Below, piece by piece: positions 1-10,653 of a DNA stretch of 64,000 bases. Numbering within the stretch: position 1 is the stretch's first letter; each line of letters begins with the position of its first letter. Source of the DNA: Colletotrichum lupini (lineage: Eukaryota > Ascomycota > Sordariomycetes > Glomerellales > Glomerellaceae); contig NC_064678.1 in NCBI RefSeq assembly GCF_023278565.1, positions 6,572,001 to 6,636,000 of the forward strand, in the 5' to 3' direction. Under the pieces are notes generated by a model. The model worked only from the letters and a program-made list of their open reading frames with translations. It was not told where the DNA came from and did not search any database. The position numbers were made by a program, and so were the translations under genes.

Positions 1-3000
1 GTCGGAATTAGGGAATATTAGTACTATTTAGTAATTAATATTATATTTATAAGTAAAGCCTTTAATTACTACTACGAAGCAGTACGTAATCTTAATTAAA
101 ACGACTTTCTTAGCATAATTAACGTAATCCGAAGCCGCTTTAAGACTTACGATAAGAACTTAGAGCTCCTATCTAAGCTACGAGCGATTTCTTTTATATT
201 TATAGCTAGGATAATAGAGGGTAAATCGTAAGTAGAGATCCTTAAAGAGCTTATTAATCGAATCGATAAGCTAGCGAAAACCTAGCTAAATAAGGGGATA
301 AACGAGTAAAAAGTCGGATATTTTTATACTGTAGTCTAGCGTATACTAAAAGTAAAAATAACCCTATACTAAGTACTTAAAGACTACGAGACGCTCTGCT
401 CGAGGCTAAGATCTAGCTTTAATATTAAAGTAAAAATACCGCGCTAAACCTACCTCTAGGCGTACGACGGCCCTTATTAGTAATATTAGGTTAATTAAAT
501 ATATAATAAGAAAGGAAAAGAGGCTAGATATAGCAATCGCTAGTAAGGAGGCCTAGATTTATTAAATAGGCAGAGATTTAACTCACGGGCAGGGTAATAA
601 AAAAAGCAATATTATATTTATAAAAAAGATAGATATTAGTTAAGTAATTACTCTAAGGAAGAGCGTACTAAATTATATAAATAGTATAAAAAGTCGAGGG
701 TAGTAGATAGTAAAACTAGCCCTCGTTAATTTAACTAATTCCTCGTTATATATAAGGGCAGATCTGGGAGCACGGAACTTAGTAATAGTAGCTAAAATAG
801 TAGCCTAAAGTATATACCCCCTATAAGAGATTCGGAAGATAAAGAAGATCTTACCCCCTATACTAACGAATTAGATTATAATAAAATTAACGATATTAAC
901 TACTCTTTTTTCGCCCCGTTAGCCTCCGGAGGATATATAAAGCTAAACGAATAGAGGGTAGTAGAAGCTCTTAATAAGTAGGCTTTTATTTATAAATAGT
1001 AAGGGAAGGTCCCTTAGATAATAAATATAGAGGCGGCTAAAAGGGCAAATCTAATAGGGCCAAAGCCTATTCTCTTAACGATTAAAAAGAAGACGCTATC
1101 TTTTTTAATATTTAAAAAAAAGGAACATAGTACCGAGCAAATCTAGGGGTAGCTAGAGGGGTCCTTTTTATACTACTTAGATCCCTCGAATACTAAGCTT
1201 ATATAAGTATTCTATATAAATAAAAAGTACGGCCTAAATAATTTCTATAGGATTATCCTAGACACTAGGGCATCGTAATAGTTAATTAGAAAAAAAGGGT
1301 AATTCTAAGTGCTATAGAAAATCGTACTAGTAATACTTAATACGTTAACGGCGAGTATTATAAGGATTAGTTTCGGCCTAGGTAAGGAAATCGTCGCCCT
1401 AAGTATAATAGAAATAGAGACGTACTTCGGAACGATAACTTTTTATATTTTACTTATTAATACCCTATTTCTTTTATATCTAAAAGATATAGATCGACTA
1501 GGTATTATATTCGATAATACGAGGAACAGAATCTCTAGTAATAAGTACTTCGAAGTAGTCGAACGACGATAGGGGCATACGTTTATAAAGCTTACTAACG
1601 ATACGAAGTTAATTAATTACCTAACGGAAAGTAAGCTTAGAAAACTATACTAGAGATTCGGGCACCCGTTAGTTACGAGGCTATATAACCTCTTAAAGCA
1701 ATTAGGTAATAATAATATCGAAATAGGGGCGCTAGAATAGTTAACGAAAGTATACTACTAATACTAAATAAATACACAGAGCCCACGTAGATTTAAGTTT
1801 AAATTACGTAATAAGCTTAACTTTAACTAAGAAATCGTCGTCGATATTTTCTATTTAAATAGTCGGCTAGTACTATATATAATTAACGTAGCTATATCCT
1901 TCTAAGCAAAGTAATTCCTCCGGGATTTATAAGTAAAGATAGTATAGGTAGCCCTACGAAAAAGCTAGATCGATATATACTAGGGACCGCTAGACGGTAT
2001 TAGAACCGACGCTAGTACTAGCTTTAAGTTAGTAGAATTTAGGGATAATACGACGGCCTATAGTATATAGCTAAAAGTCGTACTTATTAAAGCGCACTAT
2101 AGTATTAAAAAGGTAGAGAGGGCATACTAGTAATTAAAAAGGGCGTTTAGAATTATTAAAGAGGAAAATCCGGATTCTACCGACGATAAATGCCTCTAAA
2201 TAGTACTTAAATATTATAACGATACTATAGGGCCTAACGGACTTATACTAACGCTATTAGTATTTAGAGCATATTTAAGAACGACCTTAGCCTCGCTATT
2301 ATTACTAAGTATAAGCTAACGAGCCTAAGTAGTTAAAAAAGTAATACGGGCACTGCGCGAGGTAAATATAAAAAGGTAAGTTAATAAAGTAATTACTATA
2401 TATAATAGGCCCGACATAGGGGATAATTTAGATATACTACTAAATTCGGATATATAAGTATAGCGCGAAATTACTTAATAGTAGGCTAGGCTATATAAGT
2501 TAATTTCCGTTAACGAGCGCTCTTATATAGTCGCGAGAGATCGTAACTAGCTACTCGAAATATTAATTATAGTAGTTAGACCGTACTATATAGATCTTAA
2601 CGAGGTAATTTCTAACCTATAAGAAAAAGAAGAGCTAGAGAAAACTATATAACCCGTAGTAGAGGTATAAGAAATCATCCTTAACGAAATCGTTATAATA
2701 GTATTAATAAACGATAAAAAAAAGGAAATTACTAAAAGGGTACTAATACTACTAGCGAGACGTTATAAAAGACTACGACGGCAAGCCCTAACGCGGTAAT
2801 TTATTACTAATAACGAGGTAATTAATACTTTTTATATAGTAAAAGAGAAAGCCGATTTCGAGCTAGCGGTTAAACTACGTAAGGAAGGCGTAATTATAAC
2901 TACTAAAAAGCCGTATAAGGGATTAGATCTTATCGAAGTAGATACTCTTCGTAATCGAGGGGTTTATCGATTTATCCTATACGACTAAGAAAAATATATA

Positions 3001-3228
3001 AACCTCTATATATTTAAATTACGAATAGTTTATAAGATTAAAGAGAAAGGAACACCCTAGCTGTATAAGAAGTCTAGATACGTAATTTAGGGGTACGGCG
3101 ACGTTAAAAAAGCGATGCTACTTATATAATTGCCTACTATATAGTACTATAACTAACGATTAATAATAATATTAATAGTATTATTACGGAAGAAGGGATA
3201 CGAGATTTAGAGCCGTAATATTACCTAG

Positions 3229-3742
3229 TGTTACGAAGGTAACTTTGTTTACCTTATTATTCGCCTTATTATCAATATTACGTAAGCAAACTATATACCA
3301 TATTAATCTACGATTTCTGTAGATTATCATAGGTATTGATTATGTAAGCAATACTGCTTATATAAGCTTACGTGAGCAATGGAAAGTACTGGAAGGTAAC
3401 TGAATAATCAGGAATTTACTCGAGGCGGAATTACGTACTACGATTACGCATTCACTTACGTATACGCTTATTAATTATATCATAATTAATAAGCAATGGA
3501 ATATTCTAGTAGGAGGTTTTTATGCCTATATATAGGCGTGTATTTGCCTACCTAGACCTTTCGTTAAGCAAGCAACTTCTCATATAGTAATTCAACTATA
3601 TTACTCTCTTTACTACAAAAACCTCTTTTATATACGCTTATTTCCCCTATATTCATATATTCTTGCTTCTATATGAATATTCACTTTTTATATTCTTTAT
3701 AAGAATATCCCGCATTACCTCGTTAAAGCTATACGTGCTAGA
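3229..3742. mobile_element. 514-bp insertion (probable solo LTR of another element) nested in copy D
   Basis: Copies A, B and C read straight through this point, but copy D has 514 extra bases. They are flanked by the direct repeat CCTAG (3224-3228 and 3743-3747), a 5-bp target duplication. The insert starts TGTTACG and contains TATA-like and pyrimidine-rich stretches typical of an LTR promoter. It also has a near-perfect palindrome around 3469-3495. Its right end reads CTAGA rather than the expected CA, so the terminus is atypical. It encodes nothing. A solo LTR from a second LTR family is the best guess; a short non-autonomous element is the alternative. Confidence 0.6.
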
Positions 3743-5069
3743 CCTAGGCCTATACCTAATCGGCCATAGGGCTTATAAGGAAAATCCTAGCCTATTTACC
3801 GAAGGAAATAGTTAGTAAGTACCCAAAAGGCACGATTATTAAAGTGCTTAAGCTACTATATAGGCTCGCAGAATCGGGCACCTATTAGTAGGCTACTTAC
3901 TACGATTTTTATATTAATTAACTATTAATAGTTACCTCTACGTACGACCCGTACTTACTAATTACGGAGTACGAAGGCGACTAATTTAGGATCGTCGGAA
4001 TATAAATCGATAATATATTAGGCCTATTTAATATTAACTTTATAAAAAAGGAGGATAAGGAGCTTTAAAAAGCGGGCTTCGTAGCGAAGCTAAAAGAGGT
4101 CCTTATAATAAATACCCCCCTAGTATTTAACGGCGGGATTTTTATAATTAAAAAGGAAACCGTCGTTTTCTAATAAAAGGGGTAGGGCGAGAAGATTAAC
4201 TTCGTTAATTTAAATATAACTAATATTAAAAAGTAATATAAGGCTAAGCTCGTGCGAGGGGTATATATTATGAGTATTTATTAGCCCGAGGCGACTTTTA
4301 ATTATACTAAAGTAGCGTAGGCTATAAATCTAACCGAACGAGACGTCGAGGTACTTAATAAGCGGCTTAAGTAGTAATAAACGAATCTCGATCGAGGTTT
4401 TATTTACTACCCGATCGACCTTATAATTAATAAGCTCTACGTCTTTATTAATAAGTTATTTACGAATAATAACGACCTTATTTCGTAATTAGGGTATATT
4501 ATTATCCTAGCTAACGAGAGTATAAGTAAGAGCGAATTTACTATATACGGTAATATAATTTATTATTCGTTAACTAAAAGTAAGTAGGTAACGAGAAGTA
4601 TACTAGCGTTAGAGGTTTATAATATAGTTAACGGCGTTAACCTCTTTTATATAATTTTAACGACGCTAAAGAAGATTACCGATCGAATTAGCCTTCTACC
4701 TATTTTAACGGTTATTTATACTGATTATTACTCGCTATACGAATACCTCGTTAAATTAGGAATAACGAAGGAAAAGAGGCTTATAATTAATATTATAGCC
4801 CTTAGGTAATCATATAAAAGGCGCGAGATACTAAAGATCTATTAGATTAATAATAAAAATAATTTCGTAAACGCTTTTATAAAAGCAGTACTAAATAAGG
4901 GATTAGAGTAATTTATAAGTAGTAAAAAAGTTATTATATAAATAAAAGGATAGGTTATATAAAAAGAGTAAAGAAAAGGGGGAAAAGGAGACGACTTAGT
5001 AAACGGGCCCGAGGTTAAATTATACCTCTAACTATAGCGGTTAAATCGATAAAAAAAAGAGAAAGTTAG

Positions 5070-5274
5070 TATTAGATTAGAAGTCTAATTCGACCGCGGT
5101 ATATAGCCGACTACGCAGGGGCCAATTAGGGGCCTTATTTACGATTATCGTAGCCAGCCTAACCTACGGTTAGAACCTCCTTTTTACACCTACTACGTAG
5201 ATATTTATATAGTTCAATTGATCTCTTTGTTAACTACGGTTCGAACCAACTACCCTGTAATAGGGATACCAACA
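5070..5274 (+). repeat. 3' LTR of copy D (205 bp)
   Basis: It aligns over its full length with the other LTRs of the family (consensus start TGTCGG, end CCAACA). The start is RIP-changed to TATTAG, while the outer end still reads CCAACA. The inner half is strongly RIP-mutated and the outer half keeps many CA and TG dinucleotides, so mutation fades toward the repeat boundary. Confidence 0.9.
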
Positions 5275-5315
5275 GTTACTGTCACAAAAAGCGGGCCCAC
5301 TCTATGTGGGCAGCA

Positions 5316-6608
5316 TTAACCACATCCATATCTCGTGACAGTTACTTTGATCACCTGGATCCTGTTGTTGTTCGTGAAAGAGATGACGAGCGTCTTGCCT
5401 GTGGGGTCCAGATACGGATGAGCGACGCCAGCGTAGACGAGCCCGCCATCAATGGCCTGAGCCTGGAAGATCTTGATGTCCGGCGTCCAGGGGCCCTCGA
5501 GTTTTGTAGCAGTGCGCAAGAAGACGGTGCCGCCACCGATGCCTTTCACAAAGTCAGTCTTAGGCCTGCATGTCAGAAACCACAGGATTAGAAACATACC
5601 AAGGTGAACAAAGATATAACACTTAAAGTGCTCATTCCACACAATCTGCCCCTGTCCCGTGCCCCACACAGTCGCCGTCTGGGAATTGAACGTCGTCAAG
5701 ACGTCAGACTTCCACCCCTGCTGGCGGCCCCAGTAGTACTCATAGTTGCTCACGTTGAACGCCTGGCTGGCGTTGACCCGCGCGAGGTAGACGTAGCTGC
5801 TCTGGCCCCAGTCGGTGATTGTGGTCGGCGGGCCGCCCCAGGCGTAAATGTACTCGGAGCACGGGTCGCGGAAGGCGGCGATGTCGCCGTACCGGGGCGT
5901 GGTTTTGGCATCCCACCAGTAGCCGCGGTCGCCGTAGCGTTTGGTCACGGTGGGGGTTCCGAACAGGACGTCTACTTTGGCGATGCCCGCGCCTACTAGG
6001 CCATCTGCGTTTTGGTTCTGGGGAGTTTTGTGTAAGTCTTGTGCAGACTCTCTTTTTGGGCTCTGGTTCTAGCTTCCTAGAGGGGGATGATGACTTACAA
6101 CTAGGTAAAAGACGGCCCCGGTGCGCGTCTCAGCATTAGTCTCGACCAGACTCGTCCCGCCGAACCCGGTATCAACTTTTTCTCCCCACGACGAATTGAA
6201 GGGGATGAACTGCTTCTGGCGCCCATTCTCTCCCAGGTTGAGATCGTGCACGATCAGCGGGTTCTTCGTCATGACAGACACGGCGTCGCGCACCATACCG
6301 TGGAACCCGGGCGTGTCCTTTTCGGGATCCGTGACACCAGCATCGCACCAGAGCACATCACCCCAGACGGCGTACCATTTTCCTGCGATAGAGCCGGTGA
6401 AGCCTAGATCGCGGTGGGAGCAGCTGTTGTCGGCGTACTGGAAACCTAGGTACTCCACTTTTGGGTTCACGATGGGGTTCGTGCCGATGGGGAGTGTGCT
6501 ATCCATTCCTGCGGTGAACACTTGGAGGGGGTTTGCATGGGCGAGGTTGGTGCCGATGGCTAGAAGGGCCGTGGCCAGGGGTAGAAGGTGAGGGGTCGGG
6601 GCATGCAT
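5316..6608 (-). CDS. secreted DUF4185-like protein (possible glycosidase-fold)
   Basis: I model three exons on the minus strand: 6608-6099, 6017-5600 and 5542-5316. The introns are 81 bp (donor GTAAGT) and 57 bp (donor GTATGT), and the product is 384 aa. The first 25 or so residues form a signal peptide with a Leu/Ala-rich core, so the product is likely secreted. The body is rich in Trp, Tyr and Gly, with blocks such as WGDVLWCDAGV, MVRDAVS, GFGGTS, RYGDIAAFRDP and YIYAWGGP. These resemble fungal DUF4185-type proteins, which look like five-bladed glycosidase-fold proteins; the activity is unknown. Splicing is needed: without intron 1 the frame stops, and the second intron removes a segment that does not fit the family. 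The 3' end lies only 41 bp from the LTR of copy D, so the last few residues or the 3' UTR may have been altered by that insertion. Confidence 0.75.
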
Positions 6609-8499
6609 TTTGAGGGGAAGTGGGTGTCGATCTTTGGGGTTGCAGTTGACCTCGGCGCAGGAGAAGGTAGATGGAGGGGGATGGGCGATGCTTGTGATTG
6701 CTCGGTGTGGCTCGGTGAGGGTGTCGAGAGAAAGGAGTGTGAATGCCAGAATCGATCTGGCTGTTTGGAAATGATTGTGGGATGTAATTGGTACCTTATG
6801 TAAAGAATTAAAACCTCTTAAAGACAGTAGAGGAATGAAGGGATGGCGATGCTAGAGATCGCCTTGAGTTGAGGTGAAGACGTGATGATAACGGACGGCA
6901 AAGGGTAGCAATAAATACGTACTGGGAAGGTAGGTCCGGTACCGCGATGGCAGTTGAGCAGGCCAACGCCGAATCAGAGTGCCTAGAGATATCGACAAGC
7001 GCTTGGCCCCCTGGTTCCATGGTTGAGTTGACATGGAACGATGGATGGATGGACGGGTGATAGGCCCATCATGGTGCTGCAGGCCGGAGGGAACCACGGG
7101 CGGTCGGACTGCAGATGCACAACGCCGGAGGTGCGCCACGGCGCCGTGCGGTGGGGCCGGGCCTGGCCGGTACATTGCAGAGGGAGCGAAAGGAAGCACG
7201 GGGTGGTTTACATAAGTTGGCAGTGGACCAGTGGCCGAGACATTCTAGATTCTGGGCGGCCGGGCGTGGCTTCGCGGATGTGAGATTGAGGTGCCCTGAG
7301 GCTAATTTTGCTGCCTTGAATGGAATCGTGGCTTTCATGCGATGATGACATGGAAATGGAGCTTGGCGGTTACGTTCGTCCTTGATGTCGAGGCATTGGT
7401 CAGAGAATGGCTGATTGACGAGGAGCTGAATGACTATTGACTGGCGCGAAGGTACATTATTGTTGTCTGTCAAAATAGGATGGAAAGTGTTCCACCACGC
7501 CATCATGTCTTCATGCTCATGACGGCGCTTATCCATTAGTATCTCATCAAGACTCTTAATACATCGATTCGAATGACAAGTATGAGTGAACATGAGGGTG
7601 AGTGAGTGAGAGGGCAGATTCCCGCCGCGAATTGGAGATAACAAGGTACCGTCACATTTCAATTATGTTTCCATGTCGCTCTTGGGAAGAAATACAGTTA
7701 ATGGTAAGTCCAAGGCGTCTCTAAGTACCCAAGTGAAGTGTATGACATCTCAGCCTCTCTACCTCAGTGTACACACTCACTCAGCGTTCAACTCGGACTG
7801 GTCTGTCAAGGTCGTTGCGAAAATAAGAAGCGGCCGACGATGAGACGCTACAAGCAGATCTGGACTTTACACGCTCATTTAACTCAACGTGAGAGCTACA
7901 ATACAGATCCTGTCGCAATCGATGGCGAGAGCCCACGTGGATCATCTCAACGACGTTCTCATGTGCAGGGAAGCTTCAGGGAAGATGAGATGAGCTCCCA
8001 GGCACATGCTCGCCCTCAAGCCCGCCATTGGCCGACCCCTCCTTAGGCCTGCCAAGTTGGGAAGCTGTTTCCTCCAAGCAATGTGCGGGGCACAGCGGAC
8101 AACGGCTTCCGGTGGTGGGGCATCTCTCATTCCGGTGCGTCCGTTTCTCCTCTGTCCTCTACTGCGTACGTCTGTCATCTGCCGTCTGCTGTTCGACCTT
8201 GTTAGCCTTGGTCTGCATCCTGTCACTCATATAACCTTTTCAGAGCTGGTCCTTCACTCAAATCCACGTGCCCTGACTTGACCCGGTTGGTTGGCACCAC
8301 CGGATGAACCCTATGCTTCACACATTACCGTCACATCCATCGAGAGGCTTGAACGGAGCTCTCGGTCGCTCTTGGCGATCTCGAATGCAACCTTGTTCTG
8401 TATATAAGCATGAGCTCTCCTTACAATCCCCTCAATCTTTGCCTTTACTTCCTGTGCGTAGTTGTTGCTGTTGTTCTCCTCATCTTACCCCTCGTCGCC
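6609..8499. other. divergent intergenic region, no supported gene
   Basis: This is about 1.9 kb between two divergently transcribed secreted-protein genes. The ORFs present are short, overlap each other in opposite frames, and resemble no family I know. Composition is normal (not RIP-like). It presumably holds both promoters; the only clear element is the TATA box at 8401. Confidence 0.6.
8401..8408 (+). promoter_or_regulatory. TATA box of the PI-PLC-like gene
   Basis: TATATAAG lies 92 bp upstream of the chosen ATG, in a pyrimidine-rich promoter typical of fungal genes. The assignment is by motif and position only. Confidence 0.5.
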
Positions 8500-9811
8500 A
8501 TGTCGCCTATGTCAAGCCTGGCCCTCAAAGCTGCTCTCCGTGCGTTACACCCTTTCTGAGCTCTCCTCACATACAGATTCTGACCGTGACTAGTGCTCCC
8601 TCTCGTGAGCGCCGCTTCATGCAGCAATGAGTCCTACACCCACAATGGCCTCACCTGGTCCCGTGGCATCCGGATGAACCAGGTTCAAGTCGTAGGCACG
8701 CACAACTCGTACCATCGCGAGGCCCCGCTTGAGGAGCACCCAACCCAGGCGAAGATGCTTCCCAACGTCCAGAACTACTACTACTCCCACCCATCCCTTG
8801 ATATACAGCTCAACTACCAGTCCATCCGCAACCTTGAGCTCGACATCTTTGCCGACCCTGAGGGAGGCCACTACGCCACGCCCCTCATCCGCAAGCTTGC
8901 GAACCTCTCCACGACTCCAGACCCCGATCTCCTCGCTCCAGGAATCAAAGTCCTCCATGTCGCCGACGCAGACTATCACCCTACCTGCAAGACATTCATC
9001 GGGTGCTTGAGTATCGTCAAGAAGTGGAGCCAGGCGCACCCGGACCATGTCCCCATCCCCTTCATGATCGAGTTCAAGACCTCCGAAGCCGCCTTCGCAG
9101 CAATCGGCGGTGCGTCTCAGATCTCCTGGAACGATACGGCACTTCTCAAGGGCCTCGATGATGAGATCCGTAGTGTCTTTGCGCCCGGGGACCTTGTTAC
9201 CCCGGACGACATCCGTAGGGGCAACTTGACGCTGGAGCAGTCTGTCTTGCAGTATGGGTGGCCTGACTTGGAGAGTGCCCGTGGTCGTGTGCTGTTCTTG
9301 ATGGACAACGGACCCGTCAACCCAATTCGTGACTCTTACACCGAGGGCCGACCTAACCTTGAAGGCCGTATTCTCTTCACAAACTCCGCGCCCGGAAACT
9401 CTGACTGCGCGTTCCAAAAGGTTTGATGTTCATCAACCCTTCTGAACCGAGGGTGTTCTTGATAAGAATTGAGTCTTACTGACAACTTTCAATCAGCTCA
9501 ATGACCCCACTGGCACCGAGCAGGCCAATATCCAGGCGCAGGTCAAGGCGGGCTACTGGGTCCGCACACGCGCCGACATCCCGCTCGATACGCTGCTGTC
9601 CAACGACACGACGGGGATGCGTGAGGATGCGTTCTCCAGCGGTGCGCAGATCATGTCGACCGATTTCCAGGCCTACGGCATGAGCAGCCGCTGGAACGTC
9701 GACTATGCCGCTCGCTTCGAAGGTGGTGCGGCGGTGCGATGCAACCCCATCAATGGGCCCGCCAATTGCGCGAACGAGGCGTTGGAGCCGGTTTCGTATG
9801 TCCGCAACTAG
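8500..9811 (+). CDS. secreted Ca2+-dependent PI-PLC-like phosphodiesterase (PI-PLC-C1 type)
   Basis: Three exons, 8500-8539, 8594-9420 and 9497-9811, give 393 aa. The first exon carries only 13 codons plus one base. Joined to exon 2 it makes a good signal peptide (a Leu/Ala core ending SAAS), which is why I chose the ATG at 8500; an ATG three codons downstream is an alternative. The second intron uses a rare GTTTGA donor. The mature part has the family hallmarks: HNSYH near the N-terminus, LELDIFAD, HVADADYHP and PFMIEFK, in the TIM-barrel order of the PLC-like phosphodiesterase superfamily. The first His, and the Glu/Asp of LELD, are the expected catalytic or metal-binding positions. Known members cleave phosphoinositide or glycerophosphodiester-type bonds; the substrate here cannot be read from sequence. 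Two cysteines near the C-terminus probably form a disulphide. Confidence 0.87.
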
Positions 9812-10653
9812 ATGAACTTAGCTTCAATGTAAGTGAGACAAGGTCATTTCGAATAGTGTAATGATAATAGCATAATGAAGCAATTGGAAGGGCTGTGATA
9901 CACGGACGCTATCAATTGACTGTGGGTGGAATTGAAGAAGCTCCCCCAGCTTTTGAGCGATTTCTTCCTATCAACCAGTGCCGATTGATGCGAAAATGCC
10001 TTTTATTCTGCCTTCCCCCCAAAAAGATGTGGAATTGTCCAATGAAAACGGACTTGAATGCTTATATCTTGACCAAAGTACCATCGTTGAGGCGAAGCGC
10101 GCGGTAAGGGCTGACATGAGCGGCCGCCCCCAGCCACTTTGCGGGGGAAGAACTGAGAGCTGAATGCCAACGGGCAAGCTTTATGGGCTGAGCCACAACA
10201 ATTCGGCCAACGCTGCTTCAAAGAAATGCAACAACAACTCGTCCAGTGCAGAAACTGAACCAACATCCAAGGCATATACCATGGACTCGACTATTGACTC
10301 AGCCGGCAAGAGTCCGCAAACCCGTGAGAGGAATACGGCGAATGACGCAGGATCGGCCCTATCGTCTGACCGTTCCAACTTCCTGAGGTGGATTCCCGTT
10401 ATTTAACACCACGGCGCACCTACTGGCGGCGTGAGTCAACGCATCCTCCAATTGGCCTCATCTTCCCCTTCTTCCTTCTCACTGCCTGCAATACCTCAAT
10501 TCTTCTATATAAACACGGAAAGCACTCTCGATATGTTCCCAGCCATTTGATTCTTCATGCTCAAGTTGCACCTCTTCTCCCATTCTTGGAGTCTTCGCAA
10601 ACAAGACGCCATAGAACGGGACAGTCTACGGACAACGACCAGCACCACCCAGC
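9812..10653. other. intergenic region with promoter of the RBR ligase gene
   Basis: These 842 bp contain short uninformative ORFs only. A TATA box lies at 10507-10514. The last 150 bases are pyrimidine-rich, as expected for a 5' UTR. Confidence 0.6.
10507..10514 (+). promoter_or_regulatory. TATA box of the vWA-RBR gene
   Basis: TATATAAA lies 139 bp before the ATG at 10654. The assignment is by motif and position only. Confidence 0.5.

Larger units (their letters stand above)
1..5274 (+). mobile_element. Ty1/copia-type LTR retrotransposon, copy D, RIP-degraded, left part outside window
   Basis: The window opens inside the gag region of an element read on the plus strand. Every frame is full of stops, but family motifs survive once CpA-to-TpA decay is allowed for: a CCHC-like zinc-knuckle stretch near 600-700, a protease motif (Asp-Thr-x-Ala-Ser) near 1261, a GAG-pre-integrase motif (Gly-His-Pro) near 1660, integrase to about 2300, reverse transcriptase from about 2900, and an RNase H end near 4480-4900. 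Integrase before reverse transcriptase is the copia order. A purine tract lies at 5051-5065, just before the 3' LTR. CA and TG dinucleotides are nearly absent while CG is kept, which is the RIP pattern. The same sequence recurs as copies A, B and C. It cannot encode functional protein. Confidence 0.9.

Noticed and set aside
5240..5249. GGTTCGAACC in the LTRs resembles a tRNA B-box
   Set aside because: No A-box, cloverleaf or acceptor stem surrounds it; it is a short palindrome within the LTR.
5566..5599. 34-bp intron candidate in the DUF4185-like gene (GTATGT to GCAG)
   Set aside because: Too short for a spliceosomal intron, and it leads to a frame with a stop; the 57-bp version ending at 5543 keeps the frame and the family sequence.
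7069..7662. 197-codon minus-strand ORF upstream of the PI-PLC-like gene
   Set aside because: Low-complexity, unlike any known protein, and overlapped by several other short frames in both directions.
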